DNA of 55,323 bases. It comes from an uncultured Oscillospiraceae bacterium (GTDB lineage: Bacteria; Bacillota; Clostridia; Oscillospirales; Acutalibacteraceae). The notes beneath the pieces are model-generated. The model made no database searches. It was given only the letters and a program-made list of their open reading frames with translations, and was not told the DNA's origin. Position 1 is the first letter of the stretch; each line of letters starts with the position of its first letter. Positions 25,668 through 34,600 of the stretch are shown in pieces. The stretch lies in the NCBI GenBank assembly GCA_910588935.1, contig CAJUSM010000008.1, positions 1-55,323 on the forward strand, given 5' to 3'. The translations under genes and the position numbers were made by a program.

Positions 25668-26563
25668 CCTGTCAGCCCTGTGCCCAGTGCCCCCGACGGT
25701 GCCGGGCCCTGCGGGAGGGGCCTGGGAGCCTGGGACGGTGCAAAAGCGGCCGGGAAATCCGCATTGCCCGGGCAGCCCTCCACTATTGGGAGGAGCCGGT
25801 GATCAGCGGGAAAGAGGGCTCGGGAGCGGTGTTTTTCACAGGCTGTCCTCTGGGCTGCTTATACTGTCAAAATTATGAGATCAGTGCTGGAGAAAACCCG
25901 GGCCGGAAGGTAAGCCCGGCGGAGCTGAGCAAAATTTTTTTCCGGCTGGTGGAGGATGGGGCAAACAACATTAACCTGGTGAGTCCCACTCATTTTGCAG
26001 ACCAGATTGGGGAGGCCTTGTCCCTTAGAAAACTGCCGGTGCCGGTGGTGTATAACAGTTCCGGATATGAGATTCCAGAAGTTCTCCGGCAGTTGGAGGG
26101 CCTTATAGATATTTACCTGCCGGACTACAAATATGCCCAGAAAGACCTGGCTCAAGGCCTCTCTCAGGCGGAAGATTACCCGGAGCAGGCCATAGAGGCC
26201 ATTCGGGAAATGGTGCGCCAGGCAGGAGAACCCCAGTACGATGTTAGGGGAATGATGACCAGAGGGGTAATGATCCGTCATCTCATTCTGCCGGGGCATA
26301 CAAAGAATTCTATAGCCGCCCTGGAACGGGTTGCCCAGGAGTTCCCGGGGATCCCGGTAAGCCTAATGGCTCAGTATACGCCTTGGGGCAAGGCCCGGGA
26401 AGGGGGCATACCAGGGTATCCAGAGCTTTCTAGGCCCATTACCCGCCGGGAGTTGGAAAAAGTAGAGGAGGCTCTGTTCCAGCTGGGCCTGGAGGGCTTT
26501 GTCCAGTCTAGAAAAGCTATGGGGGCGGAGTTTATTCCAAATTTTGGAGAGGGAAAAGAATAA
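25664..26563 (+). CDS. Radical SAM protein related to pyruvate formate-lyase activating enzymes
   Basis: Protein of 299 aa with the radical SAM cluster motif GCPLGCLYCQNYEIS (CxxxCxxC, near residue 60). An N-terminal Cys pattern CQPCAQCPRRC suggests an extra metal site. The GYEIPEVLRQL, DIYLPDYKYA and MIRHLILPGH segments match the PflA-like uncharacterised radical SAM subgroup. The GTG start overlaps the previous gene (GTGA), indicating translational coupling with the exonuclease-PgeF fusion. Substrate is not known, and no glycyl-radical enzyme is nearby. Confidence 0.87.
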   Translation: MTCQPCAQCPRRCRALREGPGSLGRCKSGREIRIARAALHYWEEPVISGKEGSGAVFFTGCPLGCLYCQNYEISAGENPGRKVSPAELSKIFFRLVEDGANNINLVSPTHFADQIGEALSLRKLPVPVVYNSSGYEIPEVLRQLEGLIDIYLPDYKYAQKDLAQGLSQAEDYPEQAIEAIREMVRQAGEPQYDVRGMMTRGVMIRHLILPGHTKNSIAALERVAQEFPGIPVSLMAQYTPWGKAREGGIPGYPELSRPITRRELEKVEEALFQLGLEGFVQSRKAMGAEFIPNFGEGKE

Positions 26564-26831
26564 ACAGGGGAGGCCGCCGGCGGATAAGCCCAATGCTAGA
26601 TGCCGCCAGCTCAAAAGAAACTTGGCTTCTTAAATGAACTGTGTTAACTAACTATATATTGTGTCTTCCCAGGGCTTGGCGGCTTTATCCGCGAGCCTTC
26701 CCCCTCTATCCTAGGGAGAAGAAAACCAAACACTTCACCGGGAATAATGCCTGCCAGCATCTTGAGTTTTTTCTTCTTCTCATCTCTACCTGTTTTATCT
26801 CCAAAAACCAAAAGAATTGAGGAAATCAATT

Positions 26832-27332
26832 ATGGCAACAAAACAAGATTTGGCCAATGTGGCCCGTATGGAGGCCCAAAAAAACTGGCACGGCGCCGTA
26901 GTGGGCCTAAAACCCAATATTCAGCCCCTAATTCAGCTCTTTCCCAAATGGCCTATGAAGGAGGCTGACGGCCTTTGGTGCGCGGCTTTTGTTTACTACT
27001 GCTGCATTCAGGCGGGGTATGAAATCCCTATCCGGCCCAAGGAGTGCTCCTGCAACCTGGCGGGATGCGGCGCTTGGGACGAGTGGGCTCAGGGGGATAA
27101 CCGCATTGGTTGGCGCTCTGCCTCCTGTGTGCCTCTGCCTGGAGACATTGTGCTCTATGATAAGGTGTTCGAGAATAAGGCCCACGACCATATTGGAATT
27201 GTATTGGAAGACCGGGGGGATTCCATTGTGGTAGCCGAGGGGAACCTGGGCAATGTTTCTGGTATTGTGGAGCGTCCAAAAGATAAGCATATTCGAGGCT
27301 ACATTAGCCTGCCGGACGGCTTTGTGTACTGA
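26832..27332 (+). CDS. CHAP-domain peptidase-like protein without signal peptide
   Basis: Protein of 166 aa resembling CHAP (NlpC/P60-like) amidase/peptidase domains: catalytic Cys in GLWCAAFVYYC near residue 54, and His in HDHIGIVLE, with a PLPGDIVLYD motif typical of the fold. I chose ATG 26832 (TTGAGGA upstream) rather than the TTG 15 nt earlier. No signal peptide, transmembrane helix or wall-binding domain is visible, so it may act inside the cell or be released by another route. Could be a phage-derived endolysin fragment. Its 270-nt upstream region has no clear promoter. Confidence 0.75.
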   Translation: MATKQDLANVARMEAQKNWHGAVVGLKPNIQPLIQLFPKWPMKEADGLWCAAFVYYCCIQAGYEIPIRPKECSCNLAGCGAWDEWAQGDNRIGWRSASCVPLPGDIVLYDKVFENKAHDHIGIVLEDRGDSIVVAEGNLGNVSGIVERPKDKHIRGYISLPDGFVY

Positions 27333-28030
27333 TGGCCCATGGAAGGGACCCATATTGTCCCTTTGACAGAGAGAATGGCCTGGGAAATTGCGGCTTGGCG
27401 TTCGTTATCCAGGGCCTTATGTATCTATGGCCTAAACCCAGCGGGTTCTCTGGAAGACCTGCTGGAGGGCAGCTCTTACGGGCTCTAGAGCGGGAAAGGA
27501 CAGCTGATTGGGTTTGATCAGTTTGGCGGGGAGGCAGGAATTTCTACAAAGGAGCCAGGGGCTTACCCACAGGGTCCAATGGATTTGGGTTTAGGTCTGG
27601 CTCCCCACCTCTGTGGCCTGAGCCTAGGCCACAGAGGTGGCCATGAACTTTGCTCGGAAGGAGCTGAAAGCGGCAAGCTTTCGGCTGACAGTGGCGGCAT
27701 GGAATCAACGGGCCAAAAGGGTTTTCTTTGCTGCGGCTTTGTTCCTAGCAAGACCCTAACCCATGCCCTGTTTGAGGTGGAATTCTTCCAAATGGAGAAA
27801 TGGGAAAGGACAGGAAAGAATTTAAGTAAAGGCCTTTGGGCGCCAGCAAAACGACATGAAATTTTTACCGGCGCGGTGTTTGCTATTTGGGCTGTGTGAA
27901 TATGGTTTTGTCCAAAATCTCTATGGCGCGCGCTAAAAATGGATCTATCCAATCTGATTCCCAATAGGGCGTTTTCAAACTTTATTTTGTATGATATGGG
28001 AGAAAGCAAACGCTTTCTCCCATATTTTTC
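27333..28030. other. Long gene-poor region with two perfect hairpins
   Basis: No reading frame here is recognisable. A perfect 14-bp stem CCACCTCTGTGGCC/GGCCACAGAGGTGG with an 8-nt loop lies at 27605-27640, with no T run. A second perfect hairpin is at 27995-28024. Small open frames such as 27642-27758 and 27579-27899 lack family features. May hold decayed gene remnants or a structured RNA. Confidence 0.35.
27995..28030 (+). terminator. Intrinsic terminator-like hairpin upstream of apeB
   Basis: Perfect 13-bp stem TATGGGAGAAAGC/GCTTTCTCCCATA, loop AAAC, then TTTTTC. Ends one base before the apeB promoter -35, so it would insulate apeB from upstream transcription. Confidence 0.8.
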
Positions 28031-28059
28031 TTGCTTTGGGCCGGAAAATGTGATATGAT
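28031..28059 (+). promoter_or_regulatory. Promoter of apeB
   Basis: TTGCTT, 17-nt spacer, TATGAT. It leaves a long leader of about 230 nt before the ATG at 28298; no known riboswitch motif was recognised in it. Confidence 0.6.
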
Positions 28060-28297
28060 ACAAATTATGAAAGATACACAGTTTGTTGTAGAAACCGCCC
28101 CCTAATGCTAAGGCATTTTGTTGAGAAACAGCGCCAAATGCTAGGGGAATACGCGCAGGCTGCAAAGGGCTTTGCCCAAGGCCGGTCAAAGGTCTGAACG
28201 CTGGGTTTTAGCCCTGTTCAGTTCCAGGCGGGCATTGCGTTTGCTGGCAAGCTCTACTTATTCATGACTCAAAATAATTCCGAAAGGATGATATTGG

Positions 28298-29593
28298 ATG
28301 ACCGATCAATTGACAAACAGACTTTTCGACTTTATCGAGAGCAGCCCAACCTCCTGCCACGCCGTTAACGCCGTACGGGCCATGCTTTTGCAGCAGGGCT
28401 TTACAGAGCTGGCGGAGACGCAGCCCTGGCGGCTGGTTCCTGGGCAGGGCTACTTTGCCACCCGGGGTCCAGGCTCCATTATCGCTTTCCGGTACCCGAA
28501 AAACGACTTTAAGGCCTTTTCCATTGTTGCCCCCCACAGCGATTCCCCTTGCTTTAAGGTGAAGGGCAGCCCAGAAATGCGGGTGGAAAAGCACTATACC
28601 AAGCTGAACACCGAGGTGTACGGGGGCATGGTGCTGAACCTTTGGCTGGACCGTCCCCTCTCTGTGGCCGGCAGGCTGGTGATCCGCACGGAGGATGGGG
28701 TTCGCGCCCAGCTGCTTGACCTGCACAGCGACCTGCTGATTATCCCCAGCCTTGCCCCCCATATGAGCCGAGGGGGCGAGGCTGGGGCCAAGCCTGATCC
28801 CCAAAAGGACACCCTGCCTTTGCTGGGCGGTGAGGAGGCGGACTTGCTCTCCCTAGCGGCAGGCAGGGCAGGGGTAGCCAAAGAGGACATTCTGGATTAT
28901 GATCTTTATCTATACAACCGGGCCCGGGGCGCTGTGCTTGGGGGCGGCGCGGAATTTATTGCAGCTCCCCGGCTGGACGATTTGGAGTGCGTTTTCTCTG
29001 CTGTTACCGCTTTTCTGCAAAGTGAAAACCAGGAGAACTGCATGGTGTGCGCCGTGCTGGACAATGAGGAAACTGGCAGTATGACCCGCCAGGGCGCCAA
29101 TTCCACTTTTTTGGAGGACGTGATTGGCCGCGTCTGTCTATGCGCGGGCATGGGCGAGCAGGCCAGGCAGGCGGCCATACAGGGCGGTATGCTCCTTTCT
29201 GCGGATAACGCCCACGCGGTGCACCCCAATTATCCGGAAAAGGCCGATCCCAGCAGCCGGTGCTACCTGAATGAAGGGGTGGTAATCAAGCACAGCACCC
29301 GTTACGCTACCGACGGCGTTTCTGCCGGGGTGTTCAAGCGGATCTGCGAAAAGGCTGGGGTGCCGGTGCAGGACTTCTACAACCACTCATCCAACCCTGG
29401 GGGCGGCACTTTGGGCCTGATCTCAGGCAGCCATGTGTCCATTCCCACAGTGGATATCGGCCTGGCCCAGCTTGCCATGCACTCTCCCTACGAGACAGCC
29501 GGGCGGGACGACCTGAAGCATATGGTAAACGCCATGACGGCCTTCTATAACAGCGTGTTCGCCTGGCAGGGGAACAGCTGCCGGATAGGTTAG
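28298..29593 (+). CDS. apeB: M18-family aminopeptidase
   Basis: Cytoplasmic zinc metallo-aminopeptidase of 431 aa, the usual M18 length. N-terminal FIESSPTSCHAV and VAPHSDSPCFKVK (metal-binding His) are diagnostic; so are GGAEFIAAPRLDDLECVF, CAVLDNEETGSMTRQGA and the C-terminal IPTVDIGLAQLAMHSPYE. Removes acidic or other N-terminal residues from peptides. AAAGGA lies 9 nt before the ATG. Monocistronic by spacing. Confidence 0.95.
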   Translation: MTDQLTNRLFDFIESSPTSCHAVNAVRAMLLQQGFTELAETQPWRLVPGQGYFATRGPGSIIAFRYPKNDFKAFSIVAPHSDSPCFKVKGSPEMRVEKHYTKLNTEVYGGMVLNLWLDRPLSVAGRLVIRTEDGVRAQLLDLHSDLLIIPSLAPHMSRGGEAGAKPDPQKDTLPLLGGEEADLLSLAAGRAGVAKEDILDYDLYLYNRARGAVLGGGAEFIAAPRLDDLECVFSAVTAFLQSENQENCMVCAVLDNEETGSMTRQGANSTFLEDVIGRVCLCAGMGEQARQAAIQGGMLLSADNAHAVHPNYPEKADPSSRCYLNEGVVIKHSTRYATDGVSAGVFKRICEKAGVPVQDFYNHSSNPGGGTLGLISGSHVSIPTVDIGLAQLAMHSPYETAGRDDLKHMVNAMTAFYNSVFAWQGNSCRIG

Positions 29594-29914
29594 CCTGCGC
29601 TTGGAATGCCCCATAAAGAGCAGGATTAGGAGCAGGGCCTAACCACACGAAGAAACCGGCGCGGCACAAAAGTTTTGTCAGCCTTTACAAAGGTTGCAGA
29701 GCTTGCCTTAGCAGGGTCCCAAGGTCTTGCCCTTGCCACAGGCCTTATAATAGTCCAGAAAAAAACTCGGGATGCAATTCCGAAACTCCCAAAACCTGAA
29801 TAATGTCCCCGCGCCTTCCCCCATAAGCGCTCTGTTTTGAATACTTTCTAGTCCAGAGACTTTAGGCAGCGCCGAGGATATTAGGGAAATCAAGATTTAT
29901 ACAGGAGAACAAAA
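29594..29914. other. Intergenic region between apeB and the methyltransferase
   Basis: No supported gene, clear terminator or well-spaced promoter. A TATAAT at 29746 lacks a matching -35. Confidence 0.4.
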
Positions 29915-30532
29915 ATGCTGAATTCTAATGGATTCGATCTGTGGGCGGACGGGTACGATAAAGCGGTTGGCCTCTCTGATGAGGAGAATAGTTATCCGTT
30001 CGCAGGATACAAAGAGATACTTAACAAGATCTACCAGGCCATCTCGTCAAAGGGAAAGTCATCTGTCCTGGACATAGGCTTTGGCACGGGCACCCTTGCC
30101 CAAAAGCTCTACGAGCAGGGGCATGAAATATGGGGACAGGATTTCTCTAGAAAAATGATTGAAATTGCCAGTGCAAAAATGCCAAATGCCCATTTGTACC
30201 AAGGGGATTTTTCCCAGGGCTTGGCAGAACCCATATTGGGGAATTCCTATGATTTTATTGTCGCCACATATTCGCTGCATCACCTGACAGATGCCCGGAA
30301 AGAAACCTTTATTCGGTCTTTGGTAACTTTGCTGAAAGAGGGTGGGCTGATTTTGATTGGTGATGTGGCATTTGAAAACAGAATGGCGTTGGATCGCTGT
30401 AAAGAAGAAGCGGGGGACGAGTGGGATCAAGATGAAATTTATTTTGTGTTTGAGGAACTGAGGGAAGGAATTCCTGAATTGAAATTCCAGCAGGTTTCCT
30501 ATTGCGCGGGCTTGCTGTGGATAAAACGATAA
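29915..30532 (+). CDS. Class I SAM-dependent methyltransferase
   Basis: Protein of 205 aa with a Rossmann methyltransferase fold: motif I VLDIGFGTGTLAQKLYEQG near residue 50, IWGQDFSRKMIEIA (acidic SAM ligand), and a YDFIVATYSLHHL motif near residue 110. AGGAG 7 nt before the ATG. Resembles small Firmicute methyltransferases of the YrrT type, but the substrate cannot be assigned. It lies 57 nt upstream of an acetyltransferase. Its base composition is less GC-rich than most neighbours, which could reflect transfer. Confidence 0.85.
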   Translation: MLNSNGFDLWADGYDKAVGLSDEENSYPFAGYKEILNKIYQAISSKGKSSVLDIGFGTGTLAQKLYEQGHEIWGQDFSRKMIEIASAKMPNAHLYQGDFSQGLAEPILGNSYDFIVATYSLHHLTDARKETFIRSLVTLLKEGGLILIGDVAFENRMALDRCKEEAGDEWDQDEIYFVFEELREGIPELKFQQVSYCAGLLWIKR

Positions 30533-30589
30533 ATTCCCGTTTGTAGAGAAAAGCAGGGGAAATATATGCCTTGCAGGAAGGGCTATGTT

Positions 30590-30988
30590 ATGCTTCGATA
30601 TATTATGAATCCTGCCATCCTTCCAGAAAGCATCTCCGCCCTCCGGCGCTCGGTGGGCTGGGGCGGCATGGAGGCGGAACTGAAAAATCCCGCCCTCCGG
30701 GACTATCTCCAGCTTGCCTGCTATGACGGGGATAGACTGGCGGGCTTTCTGGGGGTGGTGAGCAATGGTGTAACCGACGCCTATATTCAGGATGTTATGG
30801 TACACCCGGACTATCAGGGCAAGGGCATTGGCACGGAACTGATGCGCCAAGCCATCCGCCGCCTGAAAGCAGACCATATCTATATGATCTCTGTGATCTA
30901 CGGCGAGGAGGAGCTGCGGCCCTTCTATGAGAAATTCGGCTTTTTTACCATGCTCTGCGGGCAGCTGGAGACCCGCCCGGAGAGCTGA
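30590..30988 (+). CDS. GNAT-family N-acetyltransferase
   Basis: Compact single-domain GNAT of 132 aa with the CoA-binding motif VHPDYQGKGIGTELMRQAI near residue 78 and a C-terminal LRPFYEKFGFF. ATG 30590 has AGGAAGG 8 nt upstream; ATG 30566 with AGGGG is an equally possible start. Substrate unknown. It lies 25 nt before a GH13-GNAT fusion gene, suggesting one transcript. Confidence 0.85.
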   Translation: MLRYIMNPAILPESISALRRSVGWGGMEAELKNPALRDYLQLACYDGDRLAGFLGVVSNGVTDAYIQDVMVHPDYQGKGIGTELMRQAIRRLKADHIYMISVIYGEEELRPFYEKFGFFTMLCGQLETRPES

Positions 30989-31013
30989 AAAACACACGAA
31001 AGGAAGAACTACT

Positions 31014-32996
31014 ATGAGCGATACACAAGTGATCCGCCTGAAAAATCAGCCTGGCTGGCAGAATTCCGCCATGTTTTACCAAATTTACCCCATGGGCTTC
31101 TGTGGCGCGCCTTATGAGAACGACGGCAAGGCCCAAAGCCGCATTTTAAAAATGCTAGACTGGGTGGATCACCTTAAAAAGCTGAACACCGGCGCGATAT
31201 ACTTCTCGCCAGTGTTCGAGTCTGATACCCATGGCTACGATACCCGGGATTACCGGAAAATTGACACTCGCCTGGGCACAAACCAGGACTTTCAAACCAT
31301 CTGCAACGCCCTGCATCAAGCCGGCATCCGGGTGGTGCTGGACGGGGTGTTCAACCATGTGGGCAGGGGCTTCTGGGCTTTTCAGGATGTGCTGAAAAAC
31401 CGGGACCGCTCCCCCTATAAGGACTGGTTTTACATTAACTTTGGGGGCAATTCCAACTATAACGACGGCCTTTGGTACGAGGGCTGGGAGGGCCATTTTG
31501 AGCTGGTAAAGCTGAACCTGCGCAACCCTGCTGTGGTGGACCATATTTTGGAATGCGTGGCTGGCTGGATGGAGGAATTCGCCATTGACGGCCTGCGGCT
31601 GGACGTGGCTTACCTGCTGGACGGAGACTTTATGCGCCGGCTCCACCAGTTCGGCAAGGGCCGGGACCCAGGCTTTTTCCTCTTGGGGGAGATGATCCAT
31701 GGGGACTACAGGCGGATTATGAATCCGGACATGCTGGACAGCGTGACCAATTATGAATGCTATAAGGGCCTATATTCCTCCTTTAACGATAAGAATATGT
31801 TTGAAATCGCCCACTCTCTGAACCGGCAGTTTGGGGCTGAGAATTGGTGCCTGTACCGGGGGGAGCATCTGCTTTGCTTTGCCGATAACCACGACGTGAC
31901 CCGTATTCATACCATTTTGAAGGACAAGGAGCAGCTCCCGGGCCTGTATGCCATGCTCTACAGTATGCCAGGCATTCCCTGCCTGTATTATGGCAGCGAG
32001 TGGGGAGCGGACGGGGACAAGAAGGACGGGGACCCGGCACTTCGGCCCTGTTTTGAGGCCCCTGTGTCCAACGAGCTCACCCAGTTTATCAGCCGGCTCA
32101 GCGCCATTAAGCGCCGCAGTCATGCCTTGAGTTATGGGGACTACAAAAACGAAACCTTGCTGAACAAGCAGATCGTGATTCGCAGGGAAAGCAAGGAGGA
32201 GACTGTGCTGGTGGCCATTAACGCGGATGGAGCGGCCTTTACCATTGGGTGCAATTACTCCGGCCCGGCTACCGATCTCTATACCGGCAAGCCGGCGGAG
32301 CTTCAGGGCTCCATCCAGCTGCCTCCCTATGGGGTTAAGCTCTACCGCTTAGGCCCGGCAGTGAATTGCCCTTGGGCGGAACCTGAGCCGGAGATCACCG
32401 TGGAAAAGGCCGGGGATGGGCCTGAATCTGTGCAAAAGCCTGCCCCCCAAAAGGAGGAGGAGCCCCAAGAGGACAAGCCCTCTCTGGAGAGCCTGCCCCA
32501 GGCTGCCGGGCAGGAGGTTCCGCTTCGGTTCTGTCCGGTGGATGAGAGCATTCGGGAGCAGGCCAATGCTTTTCTTCAGGCTCGTTGGGGTTCCCTCCAG
32601 ATGATCACCCATGGAATCAGTAACGACCTGAGCCGGGCCCATGGCTTCGCGGCCTTCAGCGGGAAAGAGCTGGTAGGGCTGGCCACTTATGTTACAGCTG
32701 GGGATGTATGCGAGCTCACCTCTCTGGACAGTGCCCGGGCTAGGGGAGCCATTGGGAGTAAGCTGACGGAGCTGGTGCAGTCGGCGGCAAGGGACCTAGG
32801 GTGCAAAAAGCTTATTGTGGTTACAACCAACGACAATTTGAACGCCATGGGCTTATATCAGAAAATGGGCTTTGACATGACAAGACTTTACCACAACGGG
32901 GTGGAGCTGGCTAGGAAGGAGAAACCCTGCATTCCGGAGAAGGGGGAGAACGGGATCCCCATTCGCCATGAGATTGAGTTTGAGCTGACGCTGTAA
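31014..32996 (+). CDS. GH13 alpha-amylase-family protein fused to a C-terminal GNAT domain
   Basis: Protein of 660 aa. Residues about 10-440 form a GH13 glycosidase: FYQIYPMGF, DGVFNHVGRGFWAF, nucleophile Asp in GLRLDVAYLL, acid/base Glu in FLLGEMIHG, and CFADNHDVTR, so all three catalytic acids are present. A charged Pro/Glu-rich linker (about 450-490) leads to a GNAT acetyltransferase domain (about 501-660) with ARGAIGSKLTELVQ and GLYQKMGFDMTR, ending GIPIRHEIEFEL. No signal peptide, so it likely acts on intracellular maltodextrin or glycogen-type glucans. AAGGAAG is 7 nt before ATG 31014. Acetyltransferase and glycosidase functions in one chain are unusual. Confidence 0.9.
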   Translation: MSDTQVIRLKNQPGWQNSAMFYQIYPMGFCGAPYENDGKAQSRILKMLDWVDHLKKLNTGAIYFSPVFESDTHGYDTRDYRKIDTRLGTNQDFQTICNALHQAGIRVVLDGVFNHVGRGFWAFQDVLKNRDRSPYKDWFYINFGGNSNYNDGLWYEGWEGHFELVKLNLRNPAVVDHILECVAGWMEEFAIDGLRLDVAYLLDGDFMRRLHQFGKGRDPGFFLLGEMIHGDYRRIMNPDMLDSVTNYECYKGLYSSFNDKNMFEIAHSLNRQFGAENWCLYRGEHLLCFADNHDVTRIHTILKDKEQLPGLYAMLYSMPGIPCLYYGSEWGADGDKKDGDPALRPCFEAPVSNELTQFISRLSAIKRRSHALSYGDYKNETLLNKQIVIRRESKEETVLVAINADGAAFTIGCNYSGPATDLYTGKPAELQGSIQLPPYGVKLYRLGPAVNCPWAEPEPEITVEKAGDGPESVQKPAPQKEEEPQEDKPSLESLPQAAGQEVPLRFCPVDESIREQANAFLQARWGSLQMITHGISNDLSRAHGFAAFSGKELVGLATYVTAGDVCELTSLDSARARGAIGSKLTELVQSAARDLGCKKLIVVTTNDNLNAMGLYQKMGFDMTRLYHNGVELARKEKPCIPEKGENGIPIRHEIEFELTL

Positions 32997-33002
32997 AACA
33001 GG

Positions 33003-33035
33003 AAAGGCCGGGGGCTTTTGGCTCCTGGCCTTTTT
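33003..33035 (+). terminator. Intrinsic terminator of the GH13-GNAT gene
   Basis: 13-bp stem AAAGGCCGGGGGC/GCTCCTGGCCTTT (two G-U pairs on the plus strand), followed by TTTTT. Confidence 0.85.
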
Positions 33036-33618
33036 GCGTGCTTCCAAAATATAACGGCTTAAACTGTTCGGCGGATGATTAGAACCTTGTGGCTATAAAA
33101 CCACACTCATCGCTTTCAGACCATCTGGTCTCTTACAGTATCCTGATCACGTCCCGCAGCCGGTCGCCAGACACAGGATAGTTCAGCATGTTACCCGGTG
33201 TAGGGTATACTTTCTCTGTTTCGTGCTGAAAAACCCAAGAAATTGAGAAACCCTCCAGGCGATAATGGAAGATGGAATTGCTGCCAGGTTTGGTCTAAAG
33301 GAAAATTCAGGGGGCTGTTTTCGCTTTTTCTCTCCTAAGTGCGCATTGCCTGAACTCTGGTGCTTCATCTGGACAGCTGACGGGCTTTTGCAGAGTGGGG
33401 AATTCTGCATTTTCACCCCGCTTTTCCCGCCAGAATTAATGAGTTCAGGTTTCTCTAAGAACCTTGTATTATTCGGTTTATTGGGGCTAGGTCTCCATTT
33501 GCCGCCATAGACGCTGCCAGAGCCTCTGGTTTATAGATTATAGAACCTCAAAAAAGAAGAACCGCCTGCCGCTTCGCTTAGAAAAACAAGAAAACGGTAG
33601 GTGGTTTTTCCGATTTTT
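33036..33618. other. Gene-poor region ending in a plus-strand terminator
   Basis: No confident gene in about 580 nt. On the minus strand an open frame without a start (33294 to TAA 33133-33135) ends in NYPVSGDRLRDVIRIL and may be a remnant C-terminus. A plus-strand frame (33265-33510) shows no family features. A plus-strand terminator closes the region. Confidence 0.35.
33560..33610 (+). terminator. Plus-strand intrinsic terminator upstream of the dusB 3' end
   Basis: 12-bp stem AACCGCCTGCCG/CGGTAGGTGGTT followed by TTTTC. Two of the pairs are G-U on the plus strand but would be A-C mismatches on the minus strand, so the plus direction is favoured, i.e. opposite to dusB. Confidence 0.65.
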
Positions 33619-34590
33619 TCACTCCTCTCCCCGCCTGTACACATCCTCCACCAGCCGGTCCAGGTCCGCCAGCGTGCACAGCTCCCCGGCCCGCCGGCGG
33701 AACTCTGCCGCTCCCCGGATGCCCTTCATGTACCAGCCCACATGCTTCCTGGCTTCCCGCATGGCCTTTGCCTCCCCTTTGTATTGGCAGGCCAGGCCAA
33801 TGTGCTTGCGCATGGTTAGCAGCCGCTGGGTTAGGGTGGGAGGCGGGAAAATTAGGCTCTCGTTGCGCAGATGGGCGTTGATCTCCTGGAATACCCAGGG
33901 ATTCCCCAAGGCCCCCCGGCCTACCATTACCATGTCGCAGCCAGTTTGGGTGAGCATCTCTCCGGCGCTGCGGGCATCGGTTATGTCTCCGTTGCCAATC
34001 ACCGGGATACCCACCGCCTCCTTTACCACCTGGATAACCGCCCAATCTGCCTTACCCTGGTACAGCTGTTCCCGGGTTCTGCCATGGACGCACAGGGCGT
34101 CCGCTCCCGCCGCTTCGCAGGCCTTTGCCACCTCCACCGCGTTTATGTGGGCCTGGTCCCACCCAGCCCGGAGCTTGGCCGTTACCGGCAGGCCACAGGC
34201 CTTCTTTACCGCCGCGACAATTTCTCCGCAGCGGGCCGGCTCCCGGAGCAAAGCGCTGCCTGCCCCGCCCCCGGTGATCTTGGGCATAGGGCAGCCCATA
34301 TTGATATCGATCCCCGCCGGCCCCAGGGCAGAGAGCTTTTTTGCCCCCCGAGCCATACAGGCCGGATCTTCTCCAAAAATCTGCAGGAATACCGGGCCTT
34401 GGTCTTGTGTGATATCGGCCAGGCAGGCGGTTTTCCTGTCGTCAAAATCCATGGCCCGGGCGCTGATCATCTCGGTGACAGTGTAGGCCGCGCCAAAATC
34501 CTGGCAAACCCGGCGGTAGGCTGCGTCTGTAACCCCAGCCATAGGGGCAAGGGCTGCCAGGCCCTTGATTTCCACATTCCCAATTTTCAT
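33619..34590 (-). CDS. dusB: tRNA-dihydrouridine synthase
   Basis: FMN-dependent reductase of tRNA uridine, 323 aa. Seen: LAPMAGVTDAAYRR near residue 14, QIFGEDP, INMGCPMPKITGGGAG (catalytic Cys near residue 100), KLRAGWDQ, VHGRTREQLYQGKADW, GNGDITDA and MVGRGALGNPWVF. All fit DusB of Firmicutes. GGGGGAG just before the ATG. Third gene of a tight minus-strand operon with an HD nucleotidase (10-nt gap) and an SGNH esterase. Confidence 0.95.
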   Translation of the reverse strand: MKIGNVEIKGLAALAPMAGVTDAAYRRVCQDFGAAYTVTEMISARAMDFDDRKTACLADITQDQGPVFLQIFGEDPACMARGAKKLSALGPAGIDINMGCPMPKITGGGAGSALLREPARCGEIVAAVKKACGLPVTAKLRAGWDQAHINAVEVAKACEAAGADALCVHGRTREQLYQGKADWAVIQVVKEAVGIPVIGNGDITDARSAGEMLTQTGCDMVMVGRGALGNPWVFQEINAHLRNESLIFPPPTLTQRLLTMRKHIGLACQYKGEAKAMREARKHVGWYMKGIRGAAEFRRRAGELCTLADLDRLVEDVYRRGEE

Positions 34591-34600
34591 TTTTCTCCCC

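Noticed and set aside
27579..27899. 106-codon plus-strand frame
   Set aside because: Reads through the 14-bp hairpin, no recognisable domain and no good ribosome site.
30059..30997. 312-codon minus-strand open frame
   Set aside because: Runs across the methyltransferase and acetyltransferase genes on the other strand with no motif of its own.
33265..33510. 81-codon plus-strand frame before the orphan terminator
   Set aside because: No family features or ribosome site; kept only as a possible transcript region.
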